Source: Arhodomonas aquaeolei DSM 8974
GTDB lineage: Bacteria; Pseudomonadota; Gammaproteobacteria; Nitrococcales; Nitrococcaceae
Length of the DNA stretch: 64,000 nt
Assembly (NCBI RefSeq): GCF_000374645.1
Contig: NZ_KB894808.1
Location: 62,001-126,000, forward strand
Direction: 5' to 3'
In this document: in pieces, positions 1 to 9,814 of the stretch
Position numbering within the stretch: the stretch's first letter is position 1
How the letters are laid out: each line of letters opens with the position of its first letter
Made by a program: the position numbers and the translations under genes
Notes under the pieces: model-generated
Seen by the model: only the letters and a program-made list of their open reading frames with translations
Told to the model about the DNA's origin: nothing
Databases searched by the model: none

Positions 1-1343
1 GGGATGTAACGGCCGAGGACCCCGTAGCTGTGCATGCGCCGCAGCTCGTGGGTGATGCCGCGGGGCTGGCGCATGATCTCCATGAACAGGCTGCGCGCGC
101 GGAGGTCGTTGCGGAAGCGCTCGTCGATGCGGTCGCGGTGCTCGCGGATCAGCCGGATGGTGGCCGCGCGCACGCCCTTGATCTGCGGGTTCTGCTGCAG
201 CAGCAGGAAGACCTCCAGGAGCGCGAACGGGTAGCGACGGAACACGCTCGGGTGGGTGACCTCGAGGAAGCCGCGCTTGACCTGGAAACGCTTGTTCAGC
301 AGCCGCGGCGGCTCGTCCACGTCGGCGTAGAGGATCGCCTCCTGGTAGAGCTGGAGGAGCATCTCGTTGAGGCGGTTCAGCCGCATGATGGTGCGGTAGT
401 AGCGCTGCATGAACTGCTCGACCGCCAGGGTGTGCTCGGCGTCCTTGTAGCCGAACTGCTCGGCCAGCCGGAGCTGGTAGTCGAACAGGATCCGGTCCTC
501 GCGCCGGCCGGCGAGCACGTGCAGGGCGAAGCGCACGTCCCAGAGGAAGTGCTGGCCCTGCATCAGGTCCGCGTACTCCTCCTCGGTGAGGAAGTCCTTG
601 CGCACCAGGTCGTAGAGGGTGTCGGCGTTGAGGTGGCGCTTCGCCACCCAGCCGACCATGTGGATGTCCCGCAGCCCGCCGGGGCTCTCCTTGACGTTGG
701 GCTCCAGGTTGTAGGCGGTGTCGTGGTATTTCTGGTGCCGGTTGTTCTGCTCCTGCCACTTGGCCTCGAAGAACAGCCGGCTCGGCCAGATGTGTGCCGG
801 GCTGGTGGCCTCTTCCATGGCCTCGTAGAGTCCGCGGTTGCCCGAGAGCAGGCGCGACTCGATGAGGTTGGTGGCGATCGTGATGTCTGCGGCGGCATTG
901 GCCACGCACTCGGCGACGGTGCGCACGCTGTGGCCGACCTCCAGGCCGATGTCCCAGAGCGTAGTCACCAAGTCCTGGATGGCACTGTCGAAGCGCGCCG
1001 TGTCCTCGGTCTCCGGCAGGAGCACGAGCAGGTCGGTGTCCGAGCCGGGGTGGAGCTCGCCGCGCCCGTACCCGCCCACGGCGATCAGCGCGGCCTCGCT
1101 GCCGAGCGTGCCCATGGTGCGGTCCCACACCCGGCTGACCAGGCAGTCCACCACCTGCGCGCGCAGGGGCACGAGTTCCGCAGCCGGCGTGCCCTCCAGG
1201 AAGCGCGCCTCCATGGTGAGGTCCGCATCCGCCAGGGCCCGGCGGAGCAGGGGCACGGGGGCACTACCGCGGATCAGGGCGGTGTCCAGCGCCTCGATGT
1301 CGAGGAGCTGGCGGTCGTTGCGCACGGCCTCGGGCGTGATCAC
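1..1343 (-). CDS. glnD: [Protein-PII] uridylyltransferase/uridylyl-removing enzyme, N-terminal half (runs off window)
   Basis: GlnD adds and removes UMP on PII signal proteins in response to glutamine and so sets nitrogen assimilation. I translated the minus strand from a GTG at 1343, three bases after the map stop. It gives 447 residues, with the 3' end beyond base 1. The nucleotidyltransferase motif GGYGRGELHPGSDTDLL lies at residues 90-106, including the DxD metal pair D102/D104. A long helical linker follows, and the window edge cuts the protein just before the HD (uridylyl-removing) domain would begin; the ACT domains are not visible. Family members are near 890 aa, so about half is present. 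The tight spacing to map suggests cotranscription. Identity is firm from the motif and the map neighbour; the exact start is less certain. Confidence 0.93.
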   Translation of the reverse strand, partial: MITPEAVRNDRQLLDIEALDTALIRGSAPVPLLRRALADADLTMEARFLEGTPAAELVPLRAQVVDCLVSRVWDRTMGTLGSEAALIAVGGYGRGELHPGSDTDLLVLLPETEDTARFDSAIQDLVTTLWDIGLEVGHSVRTVAECVANAAADITIATNLIESRLLSGNRGLYEAMEEATSPAHIWPSRLFFEAKWQEQNNRHQKYHDTAYNLEPNVKESPGGLRDIHMVGWVAKRHLNADTLYDLVRKDFLTEEEYADLMQGQHFLWDVRFALHVLAGRREDRILFDYQLRLAEQFGYKDAEHTLAVEQFMQRYYRTIMRLNRLNEMLLQLYQEAILYADVDEPPRLLNKRFQVKRGFLEVTHPSVFRRYPFALLEVFLLLQQNPQIKGVRAATIRLIREHRDRIDERFRNDLRARSLFMEIMRQPRGITHELRRMHSYGVLGRYI

Positions 1344-1346
1344 GGA

Positions 1347-2114
1347 TCAGTCCTGGTAGGCGTCGCTGTGCGTGAGGATCTCGTAGCCGTCCGGCGTGAC
1401 CAGGATGGTGTGCTCCCACTGCGCGGACAGGCTGTGGTCCTTGGTCACCGCGGTCCAGCCGTCCTTGAGGATGCGGCTGTCCCGGCGGCCGATATTGATC
1501 ATCGGCTCGATGGTGAATGTCATCCCCTCGGCGAGCTCCATGCCCGTGCCGGGGCGGCCGTAGTGGAGCACCTGCGGGTCCTCGTGGAAGCCGCGGCCGA
1601 TACCGTGACCGCAGAACTCGCGCACCACCGAGCAGCCCTCGTCCTCGGCCAGGGTCTGGATGGCGTGACCGATATCCCCCAGGCGCGCGCCCGGGCGCAC
1701 TTGCTCGATGCCCGTCCACATGCAGCGCCAGGCGAGCTCGCTGATACGCCGTCCCTGGATCGTGGGCTCGCCGACGTAGAACATGCGGCTGGTGTCGCCG
1801 TGGTAGCCGTCCTTGATGACGGTGACGTCGATGTTGAGGATGTCGCCGCGCTTGAGCTTCTTCGGCCCCGGGATACCGTGGCAGATAACGTGGTTGACGG
1901 ACGTGCAAACGGACTTCGGGAAGCCGCGGTAGTTCAGCGGCGCCGGGATGGCGTCCTGCTCGCTGACGATGTGGTCGTGGCAGATGCGGTCGAGCTCCTC
2001 GGTGGTCACGCCCGGGCGTACATGGGGTGTGACGACGTCGAGCACCTCTGCGGCCAGCCGGCCGGCGACGCGCATCTTCTCGATCTCTTCGGCTGTCTTA
2101 ATGGTTACGGTCAT
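1347..2114 (-). CDS. map: Type I methionine aminopeptidase
   Basis: Cytosolic metalloenzyme that removes the initiator methionine from nascent proteins. The 255-aa product starts MTVTIKTAEE; upstream in-frame codons run into the divergent rpsB promoter region and do not resemble the family. The pita-bread metal ligands are all visible: D96 (NIDVTV), D107 (GDTSRMF), H170 (CGHGIG), E203 (TIEPMIN) and E234 (QWEHT), plus the substrate-side H79 (CHGIPG). Length matches the bacterial type Ia enzyme, which lacks an N-terminal extension. It lies back to back with rpsB, as in most proteobacteria, and is followed at 3 nt by glnD. Confidence 0.98.
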   Translation of the reverse strand: MTVTIKTAEEIEKMRVAGRLAAEVLDVVTPHVRPGVTTEELDRICHDHIVSEQDAIPAPLNYRGFPKSVCTSVNHVICHGIPGPKKLKRGDILNIDVTVIKDGYHGDTSRMFYVGEPTIQGRRISELAWRCMWTGIEQVRPGARLGDIGHAIQTLAEDEGCSVVREFCGHGIGRGFHEDPQVLHYGRPGTGMELAEGMTFTIEPMINIGRRDSRILKDGWTAVTKDHSLSAQWEHTILVTPDGYEILTHSDAYQD

Positions 2115-2228
2115 TCGGAACCCTGGTGGCGTGGGCGGGTTGTCTGCGGGCGGCGACATGACGGCCCGGGCGGGCCCTCGTGGTGGCGCCGGCGGCCCGT
2201 CGTGGCGGGCCGCGCGAGCGTCCGTAGC

Positions 2229-2257
2229 ATGACACTCGATCCTCGCTATGGTATAAA
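2229..2257 (+). promoter_or_regulatory. Sigma-70 promoter of rpsB-tsf with extended -10
   Basis: ATGACA (2229-2234), a 17-nt spacer and TATAAA (2252-2257) match the -35/-10 consensus at 5/6 each. A TG precedes the -10 by one base (2249-2250), giving an extended -10. It sits about 195 nt upstream of the rpsB start, the usual place for a ribosomal-protein promoter. Seen in sequence; activity is inferred. Confidence 0.7.
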
Positions 2258-2263
2258 TCGCGC

Positions 2264-2451
2264 GCTTCCAAGGCAACGGCGGCCCATGCCGGGTACCGCC
2301 TGCACGGGAGTTTTTACGTCGCCAGCGTGCGGCGGACAGCAATACCACACATGCACCGGCACATGCGGCCGGGTGTCCTGTGCCCGTCGGGGGCAGGATT
2401 GCCGCGTGAGGGTGCATGGAGGCTCAACCCGTAATCAGGAGCTGAAAGACA
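2264..2451 (+). promoter_or_regulatory. Long 5' leader of rpsB mRNA, candidate S2-responsive element
   Basis: About 190 nt separate the predicted start of transcription from the rpsB start codon, with no convincing ORF. In E. coli the rpsB leader (annotated in Rfam as t44) mediates autogenous repression by protein S2, and the position here is equivalent. I could not fold the RNA, so structural homology is inference from location. The leader ends with the ribosome-binding site AGGAG (2437-2441) ten nt before ATG. Confidence 0.4.
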
Positions 2452-3237
2452 ATGGCTAACGTAACCATGCGCGAGATGCTCGAGGCCGGCGTGCACTTCG
2501 GGCACCAGACCCGCTACTGGGATCCGAAGATGTCCCGCTACATCTTCGGCGAGCGCAACAAGATCCACATCGTCAACCTCGAGAAGACGCTGCCGCTCTA
2601 CCAGGACGCGCTGAACTACATGGGTCGCCTCGCGGCCAATGGGGGGCGCATCCTGTTCGTGGGCACCAAACGCTCCGCGCGTGAGGCCGTCCGCGAGGAG
2701 GCGCAGCGCTGCAACATGCCGTTCGTGAACCACCGCTGGCTCGGCGGCATGCTCACCAACTTCCGCACCGTCAAGCGCTCCATCCGCCGCTTCAAGGATC
2801 TCCAGCAGCAGGAGAAGGACGGCACCTTCGACAAGCTCGGCAAGCGCGAGGTTCTCTCGCTGACGCGCGAGCGCGATAAGCTCGAGCGTGGCTTTGGCGG
2901 CATCGTCGACATGGACGCGCTGCCGGATGCGCTGTTCGTCATCGATGTCGGCTACGAGAACATCGCCATCAAGGAGGCGAAGAAGCTCGGTATCCCGGTC
3001 GTCGGCGTGGTGGACACCAATAACTCCCCGCGCGAGGTGGACTACGTCATCCCCGGCAACGACGATGCCTTCCGCGCTATCCGCCTGTACCTGCGTGGTG
3101 CCGCCGACGCGATCAACGATGCGCGCATGGCCACCGCCCAGCCGGCGAGCGGCGACGACGAGTTCGTCGAGGTGCGCGAGAATGCGGCCGCCGCGGCGGA
3201 GACCGGCGAGGATCAGCCGGCCCAGGGCGCCGAATAA
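2452..3237 (+). CDS. rpsB: 30S ribosomal protein S2
   Basis: Ribosomal protein S2 of the small subunit, needed to load S1. The 261-aa product begins [20 protein letters not shown], the S2 signature, and has the central helical hairpin followed by the Rossmann-like core ([27 protein letters not shown]). It is about 20 residues longer than E. coli S2 because of an acidic, Ala/Glu-rich C-terminal tail (roughly 222-261), common in GC-rich proteobacteria. It is the first gene of the rpsB-tsf-pyrH-frr group and is preceded by AGGAG and a strong promoter. Confidence 0.99.
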   Translation: MANVTMREMLEAGVHFGHQTRYWDPKMSRYIFGERNKIHIVNLEKTLPLYQDALNYMGRLAANGGRILFVGTKRSAREAVREEAQRCNMPFVNHRWLGGMLTNFRTVKRSIRRFKDLQQQEKDGTFDKLGKREVLSLTRERDKLERGFGGIVDMDALPDALFVIDVGYENIAIKEAKKLGIPVVGVVDTNNSPREVDYVIPGNDDAFRAIRLYLRGAADAINDARMATAQPASGDDEFVEVRENAAAAAETGEDQPAQGAE

Positions 3238-3305
3238 CATTGCGCGGGCCCGCCCGGCGACGGGCGGGCTACCTGTCTACCGAATACCGAATAGGGGAGT
3301 TACCC

Positions 3306-4184
3306 ATGGCGATTTCCGCTCAACTCGTCAAGGACCTGCGCGAGCGCACGGGCGCGGGCATGATGGAGTGCAAGAAGGCCCTGGTCGAGGCCGAGGGCGA
3401 CATCGAGGCCGCCGTCGAGGTGATGCGCAAGCGCGGCCTCGCCAAGGCCGACAAGAAGGCTGGCCGCGTGGCCGCCGAGGGCGCGATCATTATCGCCCAG
3501 AGCGACGATGCCCGCCGCGGCGCGATCGTGGAGATCAACTGCGAGACCGACTTCGTCGCTGCCGGCGACGATTTCAAGGGCTTCGCCGACGAGGTGGCCC
3601 AGCGCGTGCTCGAGGATGCCCCCGAGGACCTCGATGGATTGATGGCGCTCAAGCTCGCCAGCGGCGACGACGTCGAGACCGCGCAGAAGGCGCTCATCGC
3701 CAAGATCGGCGAGAACGTCCAGGTCCGCCGCTTCGCGCGCTACGAGACCTCCGGCGTGCTCGCGAGCTACCTCCATGGCAGCCGCATCGGCGTGATGGTC
3801 GAGCTCGAGGGTGGCGACGAGGACCTCGCCCGTGACCTGTGCATGCACATTGCGGCGAGCAATCCGGTTCACGTCACGCCCGACGAGGTCGACGAGGCGC
3901 TGGTCGCCAAGGAGCGCGACATCCTCGTCGAGCAGGCGAAGGATTCCGGCAAGCCCGCCGAGATCGTGGAGAAGATGGTCGAGGGCCGCCTGCGCAAGTG
4001 GCTCGGCGAGATCACCCTCGTGGGCCAGCCCTTCGTGAAGGATCCGGACCAGACCGTCGGCAAGCTGCTCGAGTCCAAGGGGGCCCGCGTGGTCCACTTC
4101 ACCCGCTTCGAGGTGGGCGAGGGCAAGGAGAAGAAGCAGGAGAACTTCGCGGAAGAGGTTGCCGCCCAGGTCAAGGGTTCCTGA
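3306..4184 (+). CDS. tsf: Elongation factor Ts
   Basis: Nucleotide exchange factor that strips GDP from EF-Tu. The 292-aa product starts at the ATG of [20 protein letters not shown]; in-frame upstream codons are rejected because this matches the conserved N-terminus and a GGGGAG-type site precedes it. The UBA-like N-domain (about 1-55) is followed by the TDFV motif at 81-84, whose Asp/Phe contact EF-Tu, then the dimerisation core and C-terminal module. It lies 68 nt after rpsB, as expected for cotranscription. Confidence 0.98.
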   Translation: MAISAQLVKDLRERTGAGMMECKKALVEAEGDIEAAVEVMRKRGLAKADKKAGRVAAEGAIIIAQSDDARRGAIVEINCETDFVAAGDDFKGFADEVAQRVLEDAPEDLDGLMALKLASGDDVETAQKALIAKIGENVQVRRFARYETSGVLASYLHGSRIGVMVELEGGDEDLARDLCMHIAASNPVHVTPDEVDEALVAKERDILVEQAKDSGKPAEIVEKMVEGRLRKWLGEITLVGQPFVKDPDQTVGKLLESKGARVVHFTRFEVGEGKEKKQENFAEEVAAQVKGS

Positions 4185-4237
4185 GGGCTGCTCGCCGGCG
4201 CGCGCGAAGACCCACCCCCCGTCAAGGAGCCCCGATC

Positions 4238-4957
4238 ATGAGCGAGCTACGATACCGCCGCATACTGGTCAAGATCAGCGGTGAAGGCCTACTCGGCAAC
4301 GAGTCCTACGGCATCGACCCGAAGGTCACGGAGAGGCTGGCCACCGAGATCAAGGAGCTCATCGCCCGGGGCGTACAGGTCGCCCTGGTGATCGGAGGGG
4401 GCAATATCTTCCGCGGCGCCGGTCTGGCCGCTGCCGGCATGGACCGCGTGACCGGCGACCACATGGGGATGCTGGCCACCGTGATGAATGCCCTCGCGCT
4501 CCAGGACGCACTGGAGCGCGGCGGGGTGTTCTCGCGGGTGATGTCCGCGATCAAGATCAACCAGGTCTGCGAGGACTACATCCGGCGGCGCGCGATCCGG
4601 CACCTGGAGAAGGGCCGGGTGGTGATCTTCGCCGCCGGCACCGGCAACCCGTTTTTCACCACCGACTCGGCGGCGAGCCTCCGGGCGGTGGAGATCAACG
4701 CGGACATCATGCTCAAGGCGACCAAGGTGGACGGGGTGTACTCCGCCGACCCGGTGGAGGAGCCCTCCGCCATCCGCTACCGCCGCCTCACCTACGATGA
4801 GGTCATCGAGCGCAAGCTCAATGTCATGGACGCCACGGCCATCGTGATGTGCCGTGACCAGAGCATGCCCATCATGGTGTTCGACATCACGCGTGCCGGC
4901 GCCCTCGCCGACGCGGTCGAGGGCCGCGACATTGGCACGATCGTCGAAAGGGGATAG
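4238..4957 (+). CDS. pyrH: Uridylate (UMP) kinase
   Basis: Phosphorylates UMP to UDP at the head of pyrimidine nucleotide synthesis; the bacterial hexameric enzyme is of the amino-acid-kinase fold, activated by GTP and inhibited by UTP. The 239-aa product has the phosphate-binding KISGEGL (12-18), GGGN at 53-56 and [12 protein letters not shown] (135-146) at the UMP/ATP site. The start ATG at 4238 is preceded by AAGGAG (4224-4229). It sits 53 nt after tsf and 4 nt before frr. Confidence 0.98.
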   Translation: MSELRYRRILVKISGEGLLGNESYGIDPKVTERLATEIKELIARGVQVALVIGGGNIFRGAGLAAAGMDRVTGDHMGMLATVMNALALQDALERGGVFSRVMSAIKINQVCEDYIRRRAIRHLEKGRVVIFAAGTGNPFFTTDSAASLRAVEINADIMLKATKVDGVYSADPVEEPSAIRYRRLTYDEVIERKLNVMDATAIVMCRDQSMPIMVFDITRAGALADAVEGRDIGTIVERG

Positions 4958-4961
4958 GACC

Positions 4962-5519
4962 ATGATCGACGAGATCCGGAAAGACGCCGACCAGCGCATG
5001 GCCAAGAGCGTCGAGAACCTCAACCACGACTTCCACAAGATACGCACCGGCCGTGCCCACACCAGCCTGCTCGACCACGTGACGGTCTCCTATTACGGTG
5101 CGCAGGTGCCGCTCAACCAGGTGGCGAACATCACCGCGAGCGACGCGCGCACGCTGGTGGTCACGCCCTACGAGAAGAACATGATCCAGCCGGTGGAGAA
5201 GGCGATCATGGAGTCCGATCTCGGGCTCACGCCGAACTCCGCCGGAGCGGTTATCCGTATCCCGCTGCCGCCGCTGACCGAGGAGCGGCGCAAGGACCTC
5301 ATCAAGATCGTCCGCGGCGAGGCCGAGCAGGCCCGCGTGGCGATCCGCAATATCCGCCGCGACGCGAACGCCGATCTCAAGTCCCTCGCCAAGGAGAAGG
5401 AGATCACCGACGACGATCGCAAGCACGGCGAGGATGAGATCCAGAAGGTCACCGACCGGCGTATTGCGGAGGTGGACGATCTGCTGCGCGACAAGGAAGC
5501 GGAGCTCATGGAGATCTGA
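4962..5519 (+). CDS. frr: Ribosome recycling factor
   Basis: RRF splits post-termination ribosomes together with EF-G. The product is 185 aa, the family's standard length, beginning [13 protein letters not shown]. The conserved RTGRAH motif of the long triple-helix domain and the C-terminal helix containing the DRRIAEVD segment are present. It follows pyrH with a 4-nt gap, so translational coupling is likely. The 115 nt after it hold only a short GC hairpin before uppS. Confidence 0.98.
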   Translation: MIDEIRKDADQRMAKSVENLNHDFHKIRTGRAHTSLLDHVTVSYYGAQVPLNQVANITASDARTLVVTPYEKNMIQPVEKAIMESDLGLTPNSAGAVIRIPLPPLTEERRKDLIKIVRGEAEQARVAIRNIRRDANADLKSLAKEKEITDDDRKHGEDEIQKVTDRRIAEVDDLLRDKEAELMEI

Positions 5520-5564
5520 TCCCCGGCTCGGGCGTCCCCGCCGATGCGGGCGACAGGATGCGGC

Positions 5565-5585
5565 GGCGGCCTCCGGCTGGCCGCC
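5565..5585 (+). other. GC hairpin between frr and uppS
   Basis: Perfect 7-bp inverted repeat GGCGGCC / GGCCGCC with a 7-nt loop. There is no T-tract after it, so it is not a classical intrinsic terminator. It may be a processing or pause structure, or chance in GC-rich DNA. Confidence 0.35.
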
Positions 5586-5634
5586 TTCCGCCGTTGCGGC
5601 GGCGCCGGCCGTCTTCCCGACCCGTGGAGAGACA

Positions 5635-6411
5635 ATGACAGCGGCAGACCGCGAATCCCACAAGCCGGGCTCCGACGACGACGGGGCGAAACCGCGGCAC
5701 ATGGCCGTCATCATGGACGGCAACGGGCGATGGGCCGCAGGCCGCGGACGCCCACGCCACCAGGGGCACCGTGCCGGTGCCGAGGCCGCCCGCCGCACCG
5801 TGGAGTACTGCCTGGACCACGGTGTTCCCTGCCTGACCCTGTTCGCCTTCAGCGGCGAGAACTGGCGCCGCCCGCCGGGTGAGGTGCGCATGCTCATGGA
5901 GCTGTTCCTGCGCGCGCTGGAGCGCGAGACCGACCGGCTCGCCGAGAATGGCGTGCGCCTGCGCTTCATCGGCGACCACGAGCGCCTCGCCGGGGCGCTG
6001 CGTGAGCGCATGGCCGAGGCGGAACGTCGTACGGCGGGCAATGACGCACTGGCCGTGAACGTTGCCGTGGGCTACGGCGGCCGGTGGGACATCGCGCGGG
6101 CCGCGCGCCGGCTCGCCGCGCGGGTGGCCGAGGGCGCCCTGACGGTCGACGCCGTCGACGAACGGGCGCTCGCCGGGGAACTTTGCCTCGCCGACCTCCC
6201 AGAGCCGGACCTGTTCATTCGCACCGGCGGTGAGCGGCGTATCAGCAACTTCCTCGTCTGGCAGCTCGCCTATACCGAGCTCTACTTCTGTGACGTGCTC
6301 TGGCCGGACTTCGGCGCGGACGCCCTCGACGAGGCGCTGGCCTGGTACCGCGGCCGGCAGCGGCGTTTCGGCATGACCGCCGAGCAGCTGGGGTCATCCG
6401 GCCGTGCTTAG
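5635..6411 (+). CDS. uppS: (2E,6E)-farnesyl-diphosphate-specific ditrans,polycis-undecaprenyl-diphosphate synthase
   Basis: Condenses isopentenyl diphosphate with farnesyl diphosphate to make undecaprenyl diphosphate, the lipid carrier for peptidoglycan and O-antigen. The 258-aa product has the catalytic MDGNGRWA at 27-34 (D28), AFSGENW at 71-77 and the diphosphate-binding RTGGERRIS at 196-204, all diagnostic of cis-prenyltransferases. The N-terminal 20 residues are a hydrophilic extension. The ATG at 5635 follows GGAGAG. Its 3' end overlaps cdsA by 8 nt. Confidence 0.97.
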   Translation: MTAADRESHKPGSDDDGAKPRHMAVIMDGNGRWAAGRGRPRHQGHRAGAEAARRTVEYCLDHGVPCLTLFAFSGENWRRPPGEVRMLMELFLRALERETDRLAENGVRLRFIGDHERLAGALRERMAEAERRTAGNDALAVNVAVGYGGRWDIARAARRLAARVAEGALTVDAVDERALAGELCLADLPEPDLFIRTGGERRISNFLVWQLAYTELYFCDVLWPDFGADALDEALAWYRGRQRRFGMTAEQLGSSGRA

Positions 6412-7252
6412 GACGCGCGTGCTTACCGCCGTGATCCTGGCCCCTCTGGTCGTTTGGCTGGTGTGGGGTGCGCCGTCCTGGGTGCTCGGGACGGCAGTGG
6501 TTGCGGTCATGGCCGCCGCCGGCTGGGAGTGGTCCCGGTTCGCCGGCCTCACGGCGTGCCGCGGGCGGGCGGTGTACACGCTCGCCTGCGCGCTCGCCTG
6601 CGGGCTCGCATGGGCGGCAGCCGCCGTGGTGCCCCGCGGTGGCGTCCTTGCCGGTATCACCCTGGGGTGGTGGGTGCTGCCGGTTGCACGGCTCGCCGTG
6701 TTCGCGCGCAGCCGCGGCCGGCTACCCGCTCACGACGGTTTCGACGGCCTCGCCGGCGTGGCCACGCTGGCGGCGGCGAGCGGCGCGATCATGGTGGTCG
6801 CGATGCAGGCGCCGGCCGCGCCCGTCTGGCTCACGGCCCTGCTGGTCCTGGTCTGGGGCGGCGACATCGGCGGCTATTTCGCGGGGCGCCGGTGGGGGCG
6901 CCGGCGGCTCGCCCCGACAATCAGCCCCGGGAAGACCTGGGCCGGCGTCGGCGGCGGGATGGCGCTGGGGCTGGCGGCCGCGGCGGTCGTCGCGGTCCTG
7001 GGCGATTGGATCCCCGGCGATGGCTGGCTGCCGCTCTCGCCCTGGCTCGCGGTGGCCGGGGTGGCGACCATCGCCCTGAGCATCGTCGGTGACCTCTTCG
7101 AGAGCATGCTCAAGCGCCAGCGCGGCCTGAAGGATAGCGGTCAGATGCTGCCGGGGCACGGCGGGCTGCTCGACCGCATCGACGCGCTCCTCGCGGCTGC
7201 CCCGGTAGTGGCGGTGACGGCCTTTGCGCTCGGGGGAGGCGTGCATGCGTGA
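6404..7252 (+). CDS. cdsA: Phosphatidate cytidylyltransferase (CDP-diacylglycerol synthase)
   Basis: Integral membrane enzyme making CDP-diacylglycerol from phosphatidic acid and CTP, the branch point of phospholipid synthesis. The 282-aa protein starts with GTG at 6404, inside the uppS end, and is a succession of hydrophobic helices. The family signature near the C-terminus (S234 onward: [14 protein letters not shown], then PGHGGLLDR) carries the K-D and HGG elements expected. It overlaps uppS and dxr by 8 nt each, indicating tight coupling. Confidence 0.96.
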   Translation: MLRTRVLTAVILAPLVVWLVWGAPSWVLGTAVVAVMAAAGWEWSRFAGLTACRGRAVYTLACALACGLAWAAAAVVPRGGVLAGITLGWWVLPVARLAVFARSRGRLPAHDGFDGLAGVATLAAASGAIMVVAMQAPAAPVWLTALLVLVWGGDIGGYFAGRRWGRRRLAPTISPGKTWAGVGGGMALGLAAAAVVAVLGDWIPGDGWLPLSPWLAVAGVATIALSIVGDLFESMLKRQRGLKDSGQMLPGHGGLLDRIDALLAAAPVVAVTAFALGGGVHA

Positions 7253-8432
7253 GGTCATCGTCCTCGGCGCGACCGGTTCCATCGGCACCAGCGTGCTCGA
7301 TGTCGTTGACCGTCATCCGGCGCGATTCCGGGTGCATACACTGACTGCCTCGCGCAATGTCGAGGCGATGGCAGCGCTGTGCCGGCACCATCGCCCCGAG
7401 GTTGCCGTTATGGCCGATCCAAAGGCGGCGCGGGCGCTGTCGCGGTTGCTGGGCGACGGCCCCGGCGCGCCGGCCGTGCGCGCCGGAGAGGCGGGCCTAG
7501 TGGCGGCGGTCCGGGACGGCCCGGCGGATACGGTGGTCTCGGCGATCGTCGGTGCCGCGGGGCTCGCGTCCACGATGGCCGCGGTCGAGCGGGGTTGCCG
7601 GGTGCTGCTCGCCAACAAGGAGTCCCTGGTGGTCGCCGGTCCGCTGCTGCTGGAGGCGGCACGCCGGGGGGGTGCCGAGCTGCTGCCGGTGGACAGCGAG
7701 CACAACGCCATCTACCAGTGCCTGCCGCCGTCGTACGGTCGCGACGGTGTCACGGGAAGTGGGGTGCGGCGGGTGCTGCTCACCGCCTCCGGCGGACCGT
7801 TCCGCACCCGGGCTCCGGAGAGCCTGTCGCGGGTCACGCCGGAGGAGGCCTGCGCCCATCCCAACTGGGACATGGGGCGCAAGATCTCGGTGGATTCGGC
7901 GACCATGATGAACAAGGGCCTGGAGTACATCGAGGCCTGTCTGCTCTTCGGCCTGGAACCGTCGGCGGTGGAAGTGGTCATTCACCCACAGAGCGTCGTG
8001 CACTCGCTCGTGGAGTACGTCGACGGCTCCGTGCTGGCACAGCTCGGCAATCCGGACATGCGCACCCCGATCGCGCACGCCCTGGCGGCGCCCGAGCGGA
8101 TCGCCGCGGGGGTCGCACCGCTGGATCTCTTCGCCGTCGCCCGGCTGGAGTTCGAGCGGCCGGACCCCGCGCGCTTTCCCTGCCTAGGCCTGGCGGTGGC
8201 GGCGTTGCGGGAGGGCGGTACGGCACCAGCGGTGCTCAATGCGGCCAACGAGGTGGCCGTGGCGGCGTTTCTTTCGCACCGGCTTGGCTTCATGGCGATC
8301 GCGGACGTGGTCGAATCGACCCTGGCCGCGGTGCCGTCGGAACCGGTGACCTCGCTAGAACAGGTAATGGCGACGGATGCGCGTGCGCGCTGCGCCGCCG
8401 AGGCGACTATCGGCCGTGGAGGGCGACGATGA
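7245..8432 (+). CDS. dxr: 1-deoxy-D-xylulose-5-phosphate reductoisomerase
   Basis: Second enzyme of the MEP isoprenoid pathway: converts DXP to MEP using NADPH and a divalent metal. The 395-aa product begins [14 protein letters not shown], with the NADPH-binding GATGSIG at 8-14. LANKES lies at 122-127 and the metal ligands D150 and E152 in PVDSEHNAI; a further conserved [13 protein letters not shown] segment follows near 215-227. An in-frame start 21 nt upstream is less likely because it adds a non-family leader. It overlaps cdsA by 8 nt and rseP by 4 nt (ATGA). Confidence 0.98.
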   Translation: MREVIVLGATGSIGTSVLDVVDRHPARFRVHTLTASRNVEAMAALCRHHRPEVAVMADPKAARALSRLLGDGPGAPAVRAGEAGLVAAVRDGPADTVVSAIVGAAGLASTMAAVERGCRVLLANKESLVVAGPLLLEAARRGGAELLPVDSEHNAIYQCLPPSYGRDGVTGSGVRRVLLTASGGPFRTRAPESLSRVTPEEACAHPNWDMGRKISVDSATMMNKGLEYIEACLLFGLEPSAVEVVIHPQSVVHSLVEYVDGSVLAQLGNPDMRTPIAHALAAPERIAAGVAPLDLFAVARLEFERPDPARFPCLGLAVAALREGGTAPAVLNAANEVAVAAFLSHRLGFMAIADVVESTLAAVPSEPVTSLEQVMATDARARCAAEATIGRGGRR

Positions 8433-9796
8433 GCGTGCTCACCAGTATTATTGCCTTCGCCGTGGCCCTGGGCCTTCTGGTCACGGTCCACGAGTTCGGT
8501 CATTTCTGGGTGGCACGGCGCCTGGGGGTGAAGGTGCTGCGCTTCTCCGTGGGCTTTGGCCGCATTCTCTGGCGCCATGAGGGCCGTGACGGCACCGAGT
8601 ACGCGATCTCGGCGATTCCCCTGGGCGGCTACGTCAAGATGCTCGATGAGCGCGAGGGCGAGGTCCCCGACGAGGACCGTCACCGCGCGTTCAACCGCCA
8701 GCCGCTGTGGGTGCGCAACGCCATTCTCGTCGCCGGGCCGGGCTTTAATTTCGTCTTTGCCGTGCTCGCCTACTGGGCAATCTTCGTCACCGGTACCACG
8801 GCGATGAAGCCGGTGATCGGCCAGGTGGAGCCGGACACGCCCGCCGCCGCGGCAGGCCTGCAGTCCGGCCAGCGCATCGTCTCCGTGGGCGGCGAGGCCA
8901 CGCGTACCTGGGACGATGTGCTCATGCAGATCCTCTCCCAGGGGCCAGGGAACCCGGACCTGAAGGTCACCACGCTCGTGGGCGAGGACGGCCCGCGCCA
9001 GAGTCACAGCCTGAACGTCGCGGCGATCGGGCCAGTCGGGAAGAATCCGGACATTCTCGCCGCGCTGGGCATGCAGCCCTGGCGCCCGCGTATCGAACCC
9101 GTTATCGACTCGGTCATGCCCGACGGGCCCGCCGCCCGGGCGGGGCTGCAGCCGGGCGACCGCATCGAGGCGGTGGATGGCACGCCCATACCCGACTGGG
9201 CGAAGCTGGTCGACTACGTCCGTGCCCGGCCCGGCGAGTCCGTGACGCTGACGCTCGCGCGCGGCGGCGAGCGTCGCAAGGTGGCGGTAACCCTGGCCCG
9301 GGTGGACGGCGCCCAGGGACCGATCGGCCGCCTCGGCGTCTCGCCGCGTTTCGACCGCGGCGCCCTCGAGCGCATGCAGCAGACGATACAGTACGGACCG
9401 CTCGCCGCCGTGGGGGCTGCCGCGGGTGAGACCTGGCGCGCGAGTGCGCTCACCGTGAAGATGCTCGGGCAGATGATCACCGGGGAGGCCTCGGTGAAGA
9501 ACTTGAGCGGGCCTATCAATATCGCTCAGTATGCGGGGCAATCCGCTCAGCTGGGTGTGGTACCGTTTCTGCGGTTTCTCGCTATCGTGAGCATCAGCCT
9601 GGGGGTGCTGAACCTGCTGCCGGTGCCGGTGCTCGACGGGGGGCACCTGATGTTCAACGCCATCGAGTGGGTGCAGGGGCGGCCGCTGTCGGAGGCCGCG
9701 CAGGCCGTTGGGCAGCAGGTGGGGCTCGCCCTGCTCGGGCTGCTGATGGCGGTGGCCTTCTACAACGACATTGCCCGATTGTTCGGGCCGAGCTGA
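8429..9796 (+). CDS. rseP: RIP site-2 zinc metalloprotease RseP
   Basis: Inner-membrane protease that performs the second cut of the anti-sigma factor RseA and releases sigma-E; it also clears signal-peptide remnants. The 455-aa protein has the zinc site HEFGH at 21-25 in the first transmembrane helix, two periplasmic PDZ modules (roughly 110-290) and the LDGGH motif at about 402-406 that supplies the third zinc ligand. It starts by ATGA overlap with dxr and is followed by bamA. Its presumed substrate RseA is encoded at about 49.8 kb of this window. Confidence 0.97.
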   Translation: MSVLTSIIAFAVALGLLVTVHEFGHFWVARRLGVKVLRFSVGFGRILWRHEGRDGTEYAISAIPLGGYVKMLDEREGEVPDEDRHRAFNRQPLWVRNAILVAGPGFNFVFAVLAYWAIFVTGTTAMKPVIGQVEPDTPAAAAGLQSGQRIVSVGGEATRTWDDVLMQILSQGPGNPDLKVTTLVGEDGPRQSHSLNVAAIGPVGKNPDILAALGMQPWRPRIEPVIDSVMPDGPAARAGLQPGDRIEAVDGTPIPDWAKLVDYVRARPGESVTLTLARGGERRKVAVTLARVDGAQGPIGRLGVSPRFDRGALERMQQTIQYGPLAAVGAAAGETWRASALTVKMLGQMITGEASVKNLSGPINIAQYAGQSAQLGVVPFLRFLAIVSISLGVLNLLPVPVLDGGHLMFNAIEWVQGRPLSEAAQAVGQQVGLALLGLLMAVAFYNDIARLFGPS

Positions 9797-9814
9797 TAGG
9801 GAATCGACGAGCGA

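Noticed and set aside
30-2459. 809-codon plus-strand open frame across glnD and map
   Set aside because: It is antisense to two clearly recognisable genes, has low-complexity Arg/Val/Leu/His composition and no motif. Long shadow frames are expected in GC-rich DNA.
3300-4097. 265-codon minus-strand frame opposite tsf
   Set aside because: Shadow of tsf codon structure; no independent evidence.
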